Of a stretch of DNA of 64,000 nucleotides, positions 9,377-18,530 are shown in pieces. Location: contig NC_011244.1 of NCBI RefSeq assembly GCF_000019705.1, positions 310,001 through 374,000 on the forward strand. The letters are read 5' to 3'. Every line of letters starts with the position of its first letter. The first letter of the stretch is position 1. The stretch comes from Borrelia recurrentis A1. GTDB lineage: Bacteria > Spirochaetota > Spirochaetia > Borreliales > Borreliaceae. The notes beneath the pieces are model-generated. The model saw only the letters and a program-made list of their open reading frames with translations, did not search any database and was not told where the DNA came from. The translations under genes and the position numbers were made by a program.

Positions 9377-10680
9377 GCTAATATTTCTCTCATTTCATTA
9401 TCCAAATTTTCAAAATCACATTCTTCCTGCATCCCTTGGGATAAAAAATCAATAATTTTTGGATATTTTGCAATAGCTAAATCAACTTCTTTATTAGAAC
9501 CCTTAACATAAATCCCTGTTTTAATTAAATCCTCATAGCTTTTATAAATTGATAACAAATTCCTAATTTTAGATATCAATTTTTGTTTCTCAAAATTGAC
9601 TATTCTATGAAGAGATCTTGAGGTTGAATTTAAAATATTTACCGAAGGATAAATTCCTTTATCAGACAAATCTCTATCTAAAATAATGTGTCCATCCAAA
9701 ACAGCCTTCATATTATCAGATATAGGTTCACTAAAATCATCACCCTCAACAAGCACAGTATAAAATCCTGTAATACTACCCTTTGCATTAAGTCCTGAAC
9801 GCTCAAGCAAAATAGGAATTTCCACAAAAACAGACGGAGGATATCCTTTAGTAGCAGGGGGCTCTCCCATCGAAAGACTAATTTCTCTTTTAGCATTTGC
9901 AAATCTTGTAATTGAATCAAACAATAACATAACATCCATTCCACAATCTCTAAAATGTTCAGCCACTAATGTTGCTGTATAAGCCCCCTTATATCTTGAA
10001 ATAGGAGACTCATCAGAAGTTGACACAATTAAAACACTTCTATTAAAACATCCATTTCCAAGCTCATATTTAATAAATTCATTAAGTTCACGACCTCTCT
10101 CCCCAATAAATGCAATGACATTAACATCTGCTTTTGAATTCTTAGCAATCATACCAAGCAAAGTAGACTTGCCAACACCAGCACCTGAAAAAATACCCAC
10201 ACGTTGTCCCCGTGCCACTGGCAAAAATCCATCAAGAACTCTAACCCCAGTAACTATTTGCTCAGTAAAAACACCTCTATCTAAGGGATTAATACTACTA
10301 AAACTTAATTCTTTATAATTATTACCAAAAAACGGACCTTTGTTATCAATAGGCCTTCCAAGCGAATCAATCACCCTTCCAAGTAATTCATCACTAAGAT
10401 TAATTTGAGGTTTCTTATTTAAGGAATAAACTTTATCTCCAACCTTAATCCCATCAAATCCTTCATAAGCCATAAGACTCACACAAGATCCATTAAAACC
10501 TAAAACTTCCGCATATATTTTTTTTCCACAACTCTGCTCAATTAAACATAAATCACCAATACCACATTTTGGACCTAAACTTTCCAGCAAAAGTCCTTTA
10601 ATTTTTTTTACCCTACCAATAAAAGATATAGTATGAATATCATCTAATATATTTGAATAACCTTCAAAAAAATTATCCAT
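9373..10680 (-). CDS. fliI: Flagellar export ATPase FliI
   Basis: The 435-residue ATPase is related to F1 beta subunits. The Walker A motif is GIFSGAGVGKSTLLG, Walker B is DVMLLFDSITRFA, and FIGERGRELNEFI is the catalytic glutamate region. SMGEPPATKGYPPSVF is typical of type III secretion ATPases. FliI hydrolyses ATP to help unfold and deliver export substrates. I chose the ATG at 10680, one codon inside a possible TTG start, because GAGGA lies six bases upstream of it. It overlaps fliJ by 4 bases. Confidence 0.96.
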   Translation of the reverse strand: MDNFFEGYSNILDDIHTISFIGRVKKIKGLLLESLGPKCGIGDLCLIEQSCGKKIYAEVLGFNGSCVSLMAYEGFDGIKVGDKVYSLNKKPQINLSDELLGRVIDSLGRPIDNKGPFFGNNYKELSFSSINPLDRGVFTEQIVTGVRVLDGFLPVARGQRVGIFSGAGVGKSTLLGMIAKNSKADVNVIAFIGERGRELNEFIKYELGNGCFNRSVLIVSTSDESPISRYKGAYTATLVAEHFRDCGMDVMLLFDSITRFANAKREISLSMGEPPATKGYPPSVFVEIPILLERSGLNAKGSITGFYTVLVEGDDFSEPISDNMKAVLDGHIILDRDLSDKGIYPSVNILNSTSRSLHRIVNFEKQKLISKIRNLLSIYKSYEDLIKTGIYVKGSNKEVDLAIAKYPKIIDFLSQGMQEECDFENLDNEMREILA

Positions 10681-10696
10681 CAAAATTCCTCAGTAG

Positions 10697-11617
10697 CTAG
10701 AATATAGAAGAAAAATTTTTAAATCTCTCCTCTATCCTATCAAGTTGAGATGAAATTCGTGCATCTATCTCACCAAAATCAGTCTCAATAATACATCCAC
10801 CCTTTCCTATATTAACGTCCTCAACAATTTCAAGATTTTCTATAAAATCAAATTTAGAAATAAATTCATGTTTTTGATGACTTACAACATCTATATCATC
10901 GAGATTCACACGAATAATAATACTAGTTTTACTTTTTATTTTTTTTAAAGCCTCATTTACATTTTCTATAACAACACCTTTTTGAGAATCTATGATTTTT
11001 TTAACCACTTTAACTGCAATTTGCATTACAAGATTCATTATGTGTTCACCTGAGGACTCAAGAATTTCCTTTCTTTTTGCAATCAAAGAAGATATAATAC
11101 CATTCAATTTCCCAAGTATTTTATCAAAATCTTCACGTCCCTTTTGAAATCCATCATCATATCCTTCATTTCTCCCTTTTTCAGTCTCAATTTCAAGTTC
11201 TCTCTTTAATTTTTCTTCATGTTCTTTAATTATCCTTTGAATTTCCAAATTAGATTCTCTCTCAATTGCTCCTTTTTTATCTTCAGCCTCTTTTTGTAAA
11301 CTTTCAGCTTTCTCATTAGCCAAACTCACTATTTCATTAGCCTGCTCCCTAGCTTTCTCAAAAATTTTAGAACATTCAGCATCAATTTCTGCCTTAATAA
11401 GTTCATGTTCATGTTCAAGTTCTTCTTGTAGTTTTGCCTTTTGACTCATTAAAGTTTCAAGCTCATTACGAAGCTTAACACTACGACTCTCTACATCAAA
11501 AATTTCATTTTCTTTTCTCTTAACTTCTAATGATTTAAAGAGAGGATTTGCAATTTCAACAAACTCTAACTTTACTGCATTTACAATTTCTTTTGATTTA
11601 TATAAAACCTTAGGCAA
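10697..11617 (-). CDS. fliH: Flagellar export ATPase regulator FliH
   Basis: This protein of about 306 residues has a long coiled coil (about 30-165, rich in Glu, Lys and Ala). A C-terminal FliH domain includes GEHIMNLVMQIAVKVVKKII and IVEDVNIGKGGCIIETDFGE, the latter being the typical end of FliH/V-ATPase E-like proteins. FliH dimers bind FliI and dock it at FliN. I prefer the TTG at 11617: the AAAGGAG site sits six bases before it but touches the alternative TTG at 11623. It is longer than the enterobacterial protein because of an extended coiled coil. Confidence 0.9.
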   Translation of the reverse strand: MPKVLYKSKEIVNAVKLEFVEIANPLFKSLEVKRKENEIFDVESRSVKLRNELETLMSQKAKLQEELEHEHELIKAEIDAECSKIFEKAREQANEIVSLANEKAESLQKEAEDKKGAIERESNLEIQRIIKEHEEKLKRELEIETEKGRNEGYDDGFQKGREDFDKILGKLNGIISSLIAKRKEILESSGEHIMNLVMQIAVKVVKKIIDSQKGVVIENVNEALKKIKSKTSIIIRVNLDDIDVVSHQKHEFISKFDFIENLEIVEDVNIGKGGCIIETDFGEIDARISSQLDRIEERFKNFSSIF

Positions 11618-11631
11618 ATACAACTCCTTTA

Positions 11632-12666
11632 TTAGATAAGCACATCTTCCTCACCACCTCTAGAAATTACTATTTCACCCTGCTCTTCTAATTTTCTAAT
11701 AAGAGAGACAATTTTTTGTTGAGCTTCCTCAACATCTTTACGTCTAGTGGGACCCAAAAATTCCATATCTTCTTTAAGCATTCCAGCGGCTCTCTTAGAC
11801 ATATTCTTGAAAATTTTTTCTTGTACAGGAATATCAACTGATTTTAAAGCTTTTGCCAATTCCTGACCATCGATTTCCCTTAAAATACGCTGTATTGATC
11901 TGTCATCAAGAAGCACAATATCTTCAAATACAAACATTTTCTTCTTAATTTCTTCTGCAAGCTCAGGATCTTCTTCTTCAAGAGATTCAATAATAAATTT
12001 CTCTGTTTTACGATCAGCCATATTAATTATTTCAACAACATTATCAACACCACCAGCTGAAGTATAATCTTCTGAAGACAAAGAAGCCAATTTTTTTTCA
12101 AGAACTCTTTCAACCTCTCTTACAACTTCAGGAGAAGTTCTATCCATCAATGCTATTCTTCTGGCAACATTAGTTTGAATTTCAGTAGGAAGACTAGAAA
12201 GAATAAATGAAGCCTTTTGGGGATCAAGATATGACAGTATCAAAGCAATTGTTTGTGGATGTTCTTGTTGAATAAAGTTTAAAATATTAGCAGGATCTGC
12301 TCTTCTAACAAACTCAAAAGGTCTTGATTGCAAAGCAGAACCTAAATTATTAATAATATCCACTGCCTTTTGAGTACCAAGTGATTTCTCAAGAAGTTCT
12401 CTAGCATAATCTATACCACCCTTTTGAATAAATTCTTGGGCCATCATTAATTCTTTAAATTCCAAGAGAACACTATCTTTAAGCTCAGAAGTCACAACAT
12501 CAAGTCTTGCTATTTCAAAAGTTAAAGACTCTATTTCTTCTTGAGAGAGATATTTAAATATTTTTGATGAAATATCAGAACCTACAGAAACTAATAAAAT
12601 AGCAGCCTTTTGTTTTCCTGTTAAAGTAGAAACACCAAATATTTCTTTTTCTTTTTGATCTTCCAT
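11632..12666 (-). CDS. fliG: Flagellar motor switch protein FliG
   Basis: The 344-residue rotor protein has the three FliG domains. The N-terminal part binds FliF (TGKQKAAILLVSVGSDISSK). The middle armadillo domain contains EHPQTIALILSYLDPQKASF. The C-terminal torque domain contains FEDIVLLDDRSIQRILREID and QELAKALKSVDIPVQEKIF, including the charged residues that meet MotA. It is complete and typical. Spirochetes often have a second fliG paralogue elsewhere; this operon copy is the canonical one by position after fliF. Confidence 0.97.
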   Translation of the reverse strand: MEDQKEKEIFGVSTLTGKQKAAILLVSVGSDISSKIFKYLSQEEIESLTFEIARLDVVTSELKDSVLLEFKELMMAQEFIQKGGIDYARELLEKSLGTQKAVDIINNLGSALQSRPFEFVRRADPANILNFIQQEHPQTIALILSYLDPQKASFILSSLPTEIQTNVARRIALMDRTSPEVVREVERVLEKKLASLSSEDYTSAGGVDNVVEIINMADRKTEKFIIESLEEEDPELAEEIKKKMFVFEDIVLLDDRSIQRILREIDGQELAKALKSVDIPVQEKIFKNMSKRAAGMLKEDMEFLGPTRRKDVEEAQQKIVSLIRKLEEQGEIVISRGGEEDVLI

Positions 12667-12681
12667 ATAAACTATTATCCT

Positions 12682-14388
12682 TTATACATTCTTCACAATC
12701 CATGTCCTAATAAGCTTAGCAACATCTTCGGGTTTCTCTCTAGCTAAAATTTCAGCATTACTTTGAAGTTCATCCTCTTCTCTAAATCCACCAACAACAT
12801 TATCAATCCCAATATTATCACCATCCATTAATGCCTGTTGACGTCTTAAATGTGCTTGTCTTGCAAATTCTTCTTCTCTAAGACGTCTTCTTCTCTCAAG
12901 TTCTCTAGAAATAATGAAAAACACTGTAAATATTAATATCAATAAAGCAATTATTATACTTACAACAAAAATAAGAAATTTAAATTTTTCACCTGCAAAA
13001 TAATCCTCATCTATTTTTCTAAATTCACTTGCTCTATCAAAGATAATATTTCTAACAGTAATTGAATCACCTCTTTCTGGTTTATACTCAAAAGAACTCT
13101 GCAAAACATCAGTTATACTTTTTAAAGTCTCATCAGAAATAGGCTTATACTCCCTTTTTCGCATCCCATTTTCCATAACGAAATTTCCAGACTCATCATA
13201 AACAAAATCCCAAATACCATCTATAAAAATTCCAAGCGAAATCCCAGAAACTCTAGCAGGTTCCTTTTCACTTAAAGATTTTTTTTCATTAAGAGCAACA
13301 TTTTTTATTTCTTTAAACTCATTTGATTTTCCAATAATATCGCTCATATCTCCGTATTCAGGAGGAGTATTACCTTCCTGTCCAGGAGGACCCCATGGAC
13401 TATAACCTTGTCCTTCATACTCTCTCTTATGTACTTGAGAAGAAATTAATGTAGAATCACTCACTTTTCTTGTATTATAAGAAACTTTTGGATTTTGAGG
13501 TTCAAGCTCAATAGGAGCATACTCTTTAGATTCTGTAGTTTGCTTTGAAGTATCTAATGTAACATTAACCCTTGCAATCATAAATCTATCACTAGACAAA
13601 ACCTTACTTAAAGCAAAATCAATCTCATCACGAAGCATAGATTCATATTTTAATTTAAGTTTTCTTTCCTTCTCAGCTAAATCAATTCTATCAACACCAT
13701 CTAAATTAGAAAAATCATTTAAAATGGTTCCTTTATTATCAACAATAACAATATTATCTGCTTCAAGACCTTCAACAGCATATTGAATTAACTTAACAAG
13801 ACCTTCTACTTTTTGACGATTAGTTGCAATATCAGAACCAGGTTTAGGAGTAATTCTAACAGACGCTCTCACAGATTCTTGTGATTCTTTAAAAAGAGCT
13901 TTTTCTGGCATAACAAGATTAATACTAACAGCATCAACATCATCAAGAGCAACAATATGTTGCTCAACAGCTCTTGTAATTGACCTTCTAAGATTAATAT
14001 TCCTCTCAAAATCAGTAATAGTCCATCTATCAATATCAAAAAGAGACCAAGGATCCATATGCATAGGAATAAGCTCTTCTCTTACAAGAATTGCTCTTAT
14101 TCTCTTAGACATATTTTCATCACTTAAGTAAATTCTTCCATCAGCAGTAATAGTATACTTTGCATTCTCTCTATCCAATCTCTGCACTATTTTATCTAAC
14201 AAGTACTGATCCTTAATCGAAATACCAAAAAGAGCAATACCTTGTTTTCTAGTAGAAAAACTCACCAAAAAAACAAGCGACAAAATTATAAATAAAGCAA
14301 TAACCCCAAAAGCCACTTTTTGAACCATAGTGGCTTTTTTTATCTTTTTACTTATTGATGCAAAAAACTTAGTAATAAAATTGTTCAA
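12682..14388 (-). CDS. fliF: Flagellar MS-ring protein FliF
   Basis: The 568-residue protein has two membrane helices (about 24-45 and 458-482) flanking a large periplasmic region with YscJ/FliF ring-building motifs (LDRENAKYTITADGRIYLSD, TRAVEQHIVALDDVDAVSIN). A C-terminal cytoplasmic tail (REKPEDVAKLIRTWI) binds FliG. FliF forms the MS ring in the inner membrane and houses the export gate. The start is a TTG at 14388-14386, with AGGAG nine bases upstream. No other in-frame start fits as well. Confidence 0.96.
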   Translation of the reverse strand: MNNFITKFFASISKKIKKATMVQKVAFGVIALFIILSLVFLVSFSTRKQGIALFGISIKDQYLLDKIVQRLDRENAKYTITADGRIYLSDENMSKRIRAILVREELIPMHMDPWSLFDIDRWTITDFERNINLRRSITRAVEQHIVALDDVDAVSINLVMPEKALFKESQESVRASVRITPKPGSDIATNRQKVEGLVKLIQYAVEGLEADNIVIVDNKGTILNDFSNLDGVDRIDLAEKERKLKLKYESMLRDEIDFALSKVLSSDRFMIARVNVTLDTSKQTTESKEYAPIELEPQNPKVSYNTRKVSDSTLISSQVHKREYEGQGYSPWGPPGQEGNTPPEYGDMSDIIGKSNEFKEIKNVALNEKKSLSEKEPARVSGISLGIFIDGIWDFVYDESGNFVMENGMRKREYKPISDETLKSITDVLQSSFEYKPERGDSITVRNIIFDRASEFRKIDEDYFAGEKFKFLIFVVSIIIALLILIFTVFFIISRELERRRRLREEEFARQAHLRRQQALMDGDNIGIDNVVGGFREEDELQSNAEILAREKPEDVAKLIRTWIVKNV

Positions 14389-14401
14389 ACTGCATAGCTC
14401 C

Positions 14402-14731
14402 TTAACGAATATTGATTACATCTTGATAAGCCTTTATGCTTTTCTCAACAACAGCTTTTGTAATACTTAAATTCATATTAGCTTTAGCCATTGATATTAC
14501 AACATCATGAACATCAACACTATCTGGATGCAAAATAGCTTGCTGTGATACTTTATACATATCCAACTGACTATTATTAACATTAGATATCAAATTTAAA
14601 AAAAGTTCTCTAAAGGTTCCTGCTTGTTTTTCACTCTTAACACTAAAATCAGAAAAACTTTTATCAAAATGCAAAGGATTTTTACGAATTAAATAAACAT
14701 TACTATCTGTGAAAAAAGAATCTACTTTCAT
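14402..14731 (-). CDS. fliE: Flagellar rod adaptor protein FliE
   Basis: This 109-residue protein has the FliE C-terminal signature: VDVHDVVISMAKANMNLSIT followed by a helix with VVEKSIKAYQDVINI. FliE joins the MS ring to the proximal rod. A 13-base gap separates it from fliF, and 15 bases separate it from flgC upstream. Length matches the family. Confidence 0.95.
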   Translation of the reverse strand: MKVDSFFTDSNVYLIRKNPLHFDKSFSDFSVKSEKQAGTFRELFLNLISNVNNSQLDMYKVSQQAILHPDSVDVHDVVISMAKANMNLSITKAVVEKSIKAYQDVINIR

Positions 14732-14746
14732 TTTCTACAAACCTCC

Positions 14747-15205
14747 TTAATTTTGAAGTATTGATAATGCACTCCTAAACATTGATTTACTACTATTAAT
14801 TACAGAAGAATTTGCTTCATAAGCACGAGAAGCAGAAATCATATCTACCATTTCTTCAACCACATTTACATTAGGAAATTCCACATAACCTTTCAACTCT
14901 CCAGATTTTATTGCATCAGGATGAGTTGGATCATATTGTAGCTTTAAAGGAGACTTGTCTTTTTCAATACCAGAAACTCTGACGCCTTGTCCAACTCCAT
15001 TATCAAGATAATCAGGAACAAAAGGCCCCTTCCAATATGGACTTACAACTCTAGGAGCAAAAATTATTCTCTCTCGTCTATAAGCTCCCCCATCAGCAGT
15101 CCTGGTAGTTTCCACATTTGCAATATTATTTGCAATAACATCGAGTCTTAATCTTTGAGCTGTCAAACCTGTCGAAGCAGTATTAATACTTGAAAATAAT
15201 CCCAT
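14747..15205 (-). CDS. flgC: Proximal rod protein FlgC
   Basis: The 152-residue rod protein starts MGLFSSINTASTGLTAQRLR and contains DVIANNIANVETTRTADGG, the rod/hook N-terminal motif. It ends with EEMVDMISASRAYEANSSVI. FlgC forms the proximal rod with FlgB and FlgF. I start it at the ATG at 15205, which gives the standard FlgC N-terminus. A TTG two codons upstream at 15211 lies closer to the AAGGA site and cannot be excluded. Confidence 0.96.
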   Translation of the reverse strand: MGLFSSINTASTGLTAQRLRLDVIANNIANVETTRTADGGAYRRERIIFAPRVVSPYWKGPFVPDYLDNGVGQGVRVSGIEKDKSPLKLQYDPTHPDAIKSGELKGYVEFPNVNVVEEMVDMISASRAYEANSSVINSSKSMFRSALSILQN

Positions 15206-15233
15206 ATACAAATATTCCTTGAGGTTATATAAC

Positions 15234-15641
15234 TTATTTTATTACAATATTTACACTTTTAAAATGATGAGCTTGAATATTTGTAAATAATCTATACATC
15301 ATTTGGTTCTGAACAAGACTTTTCATTTCAGAATCAATATCAACATTATTGCCATTATTATTCAATGTTGAGAGATGATCAAGCATTCTTTGAGGTTTAA
15401 CATCTAAATATCCTAACTCTTTAAAACCATCTAAATGTTTATTATTACCTCTAATCAAAGACAAATTATTTGTCTTTTCATTCAAAATTGCTCTCTCAAG
15501 CTCAGCCTCAAAAGTAACCTTACTTCTCTTAAAATTCGGAGTATCCACATTTGCAATATTATCAGCCACTACACTTTGTCTTAACCCAAGAACATCTAAA
15601 TACCTATGTGTCAAATCTACTGATCTTTGAAAAATATCCAA
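15234..15641 (-). CDS. flgB: Proximal rod protein FlgB, first gene of the motility operon
   Basis: The 135-residue protein contains DVLGLRQSVVADNIANVDTP and NFKRSKVTFEAELERA, the FlgB form of the rod motif, and ends with a helical QNQMMYRLFTNIQAHHFK. The start codon is TTG at 15641-15639, with GAGG eight bases upstream. FlgB builds the base of the rod. In Borrelia the operon beginning here is read from a promoter of the housekeeping (sigma-70) type; a matching -10 box lies at the end of hslU. Confidence 0.95.
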   Translation of the reverse strand: MDIFQRSVDLTHRYLDVLGLRQSVVADNIANVDTPNFKRSKVTFEAELERAILNEKTNNLSLIRGNNKHLDGFKELGYLDVKPQRMLDHLSTLNNNGNNVDIDSEMKSLVQNQMMYRLFTNIQAHHFKSVNIVIK

Positions 15642-15670
15642 ACTAATATCCTCATACTACAAATTGTTTT

Positions 15671-15683
15671 TTACTATATTATA
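15671..15683 (-). promoter_or_regulatory. Probable flgB operon promoter (-10 box)
   Basis: A perfect TATAAT on the minus strand (15683-15678) sits about 37 bases before the flgB start codon and overlaps the last codons of hslU. No good -35 box is seen at normal spacing (the sequence there reads GAACAA or similar). A sigma-70-like flgB promoter is known in B. burgdorferi; the exact match here is inferred from position and the -10 consensus. Confidence 0.6.
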
Positions 15684-17026
15684 TAATAATTTAAGTCTTT
15701 TTGTTCGTTAATTTTTATTTTTTCATCAACATAGTCCAAATTTATTTCAATTTTTTTCAACTTACTACCAGGTGCCTCAAAAAAAAGATCGGCAAGGATT
15801 TTTTCCATAACTCCATGCAATCTCCGTGCACCAAGATTTTCTCCCTCAAAATTCATATTAAATGTAAGTTCAGCAATCCTATCAATTGCCTCTTCAGTAA
15901 ATGTTAAGGTTAAATTATAAACTTTAAACATCGCAATGTACTGTTTTATCAAAGAATTTTTAGTACACTTTAAAATATTTTTAAAATCATCTATACTCAA
16001 ACTTGTAAGTTCAACTTTAATTGGAAACCTACCTTGAAGCTCTGGTATTAAATCAGATGGTTTAGATAAATTAAATGCACCAGCAGCAATGAACAAAATA
16101 TGAGAAGTATCAACTATTCCATACCTAGTATTAACTTTAGATCCTTCAACAATTGGCAAAATATCTCTCTGCACACCTTCTCTAGATACATCATTTCCAG
16201 TTCTATTTTTAGTAACTATTTTATCTATCTCATCAATAAAAACAATACCCATATTTTCAACCCGTGATTTAGCAATATCTACAATATTTTCATAATCAAC
16301 TAATTTTTCAAGCTCCTCAGATATAATTATCTCTCTAGCTTTTTTTATTTTTAACTCTCTTCTCTTTTTTCTATCAAAGATATTATTAATAAGACCCCCA
16401 ATACTCATATCAATCTCTTCTAAATTACCACCTGAAAATATTTCTATAGTAGAAACAGGCATCTTACCCGAAACATAAACATCGATAAGATTCTCATCAA
16501 GCTCACCTTTTCTTAACTGTTTTCTAAACTTATCTCTCAATTTATCACGAACTCTCTTCTCTTCATCAGTAATATTATCATTCTCAGAATTCTCAGAATT
16601 TTTTAAAAGTTTATCAATGATTCTATCCTCAGCACGCTTACTTGCTTCTTCTTTAACAGAATCATACATCTCTTCCCTTACCATATTAACTGCAATACTC
16701 ATTAGATCACGAATCATAGATTCAACATCACGACCAACATAACCTACCTCAGTATATTTAGTAGCCTCAACTTTAATAAAAGGAGCCTTAATAAACTTTG
16801 AAAGTCTTCTTGCAATTTCAGTTTTCCCAACTCCAGTTGACCCAACCATAATAATATTTTTAGGCATAACATCGTCTCTTATTTCTTTAGGAAGTTTAGA
16901 CCTTATATACCTATTAACAAGAGCAATTGAAACCAATTTCTTTGCTTCTGACTGTCCTATTATATACTTATCCAATTCTGCAACAATTTCTCTAGGTACT
17001 ATACTTTGATCCTCAATCTTATTCAT
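15674..17026 (-). CDS. hslU: HslU, ATPase subunit of the HslUV protease
   Basis: The 450-residue AAA+ unfoldase has Walker A GSTGVGKTEIA, the pore loop GYVGRDVE, Walker B VFIDEIDKI, and sensor 2 in NLGARRLHGVMEKIL. The C-terminus NYYII is the hydrophobic tail that inserts into HslV. It unfolds substrates and feeds them to HslV. The ATG at 17026 overlaps the hslV stop (TGATG), with GAGGAG upstream. Its last codons also contain the flgB -10 box. All catalytic motifs are intact. Confidence 0.97.
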   Translation of the reverse strand: MNKIEDQSIVPREIVAELDKYIIGQSEAKKLVSIALVNRYIRSKLPKEIRDDVMPKNIIMVGSTGVGKTEIARRLSKFIKAPFIKVEATKYTEVGYVGRDVESMIRDLMSIAVNMVREEMYDSVKEEASKRAEDRIIDKLLKNSENSENDNITDEEKRVRDKLRDKFRKQLRKGELDENLIDVYVSGKMPVSTIEIFSGGNLEEIDMSIGGLINNIFDRKKRRELKIKKAREIIISEELEKLVDYENIVDIAKSRVENMGIVFIDEIDKIVTKNRTGNDVSREGVQRDILPIVEGSKVNTRYGIVDTSHILFIAAGAFNLSKPSDLIPELQGRFPIKVELTSLSIDDFKNILKCTKNSLIKQYIAMFKVYNLTLTFTEEAIDRIAELTFNMNFEGENLGARRLHGVMEKILADLFFEAPGSKLKKIEINLDYVDEKIKINEQKDLNYYII

Positions 17027-17568
17027 CAACCAATCTCCTCAAGCACAATATTTGAATTTGTATATATACAAACTCTTGCTGCTATCTTTAAAGCTTTAAA
17101 AGCAATATCAGCAGCACTTAATTTTTTATTTTCCATGTAAGCAAGAGCTGCTGAGTATGCATAATTTCCACCACTACCAATGGAAATTACATCCTCTTCA
17201 GGCTCAACAACATCTCCAGTACCTGAAATTAATAAAATATTATCAGAATCAGCAACAAGCATCATTGCCTCAAGTTTATGCAGTATTTTATCAGCTCTCC
17301 AATCTTTTGCAAGATCCACAGCAGCTCTCTTAATATCAATAATTCCATCTTCTCTAGACTTCACCTTTTCCTCAAATTTCTCAAAAAGAGTAATAGCATC
17401 AGAAGTCGAACCTGCAAATCCTGCCAAAATCTTTCCATTAACCAACTTTCTTATTTTTACAGCATTAGATTTTAAAACAGTATATCCAAAAGTCACCTGC
17501 CCATCTGCTGCTACTACAGTCTTTCCTGCCCTTCTTATTGCAATAACTGTGGTTCCTTTAAAATTCAC
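17026..17568 (-). CDS. hslV: HslV, proteolytic subunit of the HslUV protease
   Basis: This 180-residue threonine peptidase begins MNFKGTTVIAIRRAGKTVVA. By comparison with the family, processing before the first Thr of GTTV exposes the nucleophile, leaving a five-residue propeptide. AADGQVTFGYTVLK and ISIGSGGNYAYSAALAYM are conserved. The start is GTG with GGAGGGG upstream. It forms a double hexamer capped by HslU, and the two genes overlap. The Lys and Gly residues around the active site are present. Confidence 0.96.
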   Translation of the reverse strand: MNFKGTTVIAIRRAGKTVVAADGQVTFGYTVLKSNAVKIRKLVNGKILAGFAGSTSDAITLFEKFEEKVKSREDGIIDIKRAAVDLAKDWRADKILHKLEAMMLVADSDNILLISGTGDVVEPEEDVISIGSGGNYAYSAALAYMENKKLSAADIAFKALKIAARVCIYTNSNIVLEEIG

Positions 17569-17580
17569 GACGTCCCCTCC

Positions 17581-18525
17581 CTATTTAGATATTTCATTCA
17601 ATAACTCACTAATAAGCATACTAGATATATCTCCACCTATACAACAACTATCCATATCATCAACAATTTCAAGCTTATTATACTCAACATTTAAAACCTT
17701 ATAAAGATCTGGTACTGATTTTATTTCTAAGGCTCCAGAATCATATAAATCCCTAGAACCATCACCAGAATAATTAACATCATAAACATAAACATCAAGA
17801 CCAACATCAAGTCCAAGTTCAGCAGTAATTAAAGCACCTGACTTTTTTGGTGCACAAGTAACAAAAACAGCATTTGCAAGACCAGCCACTATCCTATTTC
17901 TTTTTGCAAAAAAATAATTTTGTATCTTCTCATAAGGCAAAGTCTCAGTCAGAATACCTCCACCATTTTCTAAAAGACGAGCAACATATTTTCTATTTTA
18001 CTTTGGATAAATATTATCAATATCTGTCGCAATAACTGCATATGTCCTCTTTTTTTCAATAAGTGCACCAATATGAGCCGCAATATCAGCACCTACTGCA
18101 AATCCAGATATTATCTCGATATTATTCCTAACAAGATGAGATGACAACTCTTTAATTTTATTTGCCAAAAAAGTACTAATCTGTCTTGACCCAACAACAG
18201 CCCAAGATACAGAATTAGAATCTGGAAGATTCCCTTTATAATAAATGACAAATGGAGGATCATAGATTCTCTCTAATTTGAAAGGATAATCTTTAAACCC
18301 AAGAACTACAACCTTTGTACCCGTCTTATTAATAATTTTTTGTTGCAACTCTATTAATTTTAGGTCTGGAAGCTTATGGATTTTTTTAAAATCTCTAGAT
18401 AAATAACTAGAAATATCTCTTAAACTTAATTTACAAAGTTCATTGAAATCAAAATTATTAAAAATCCTAAGCTTTTCTTTGCTCTTTAAAAATTTTAAAT
18501 TATCAACATAAAGTAATTTGCACAT
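17581..18525 (-). pseudogene. dprA: dprA (smf) broken by one in-frame stop codon
   Basis: The frame opens at 18525 (MCKLLYVDNLKF) and codes a DprA/Smf Rossmann core (AVVGSRQISTFLANKIKEL, ISGFAVGADIAAHIGAL) up to IYPK. A TAA at 18000-17998 (codon 176) then interrupts it. The same frame continues without further stops for about 138 codons (NRKYVARLLENGGGILTETL, FFAKRNRIVAGLANAVF, KKSGALITAELGLDVG) to the normal stop at 17581. DprA loads RecA on single-stranded DNA in transformation and recombination. A single nonsense change in an otherwise open gene points to recent inactivation; a sequencing error or readthrough is less likely but possible. Confidence 0.88.
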
Positions 18526-18530
18526 AAAAA

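Noticed and set aside
17180-17704. Long plus-strand open frame antisense to hslV
   Set aside because: It mirrors the codon pattern of hslV and the end of dprA, has no ribosome site and no recognisable protein features.
17581-17940. 3' part of dprA as a separate 119-residue gene
   Set aside because: It is in the same frame as the 5' part, lacks a ribosome site and has no complete domain of its own.
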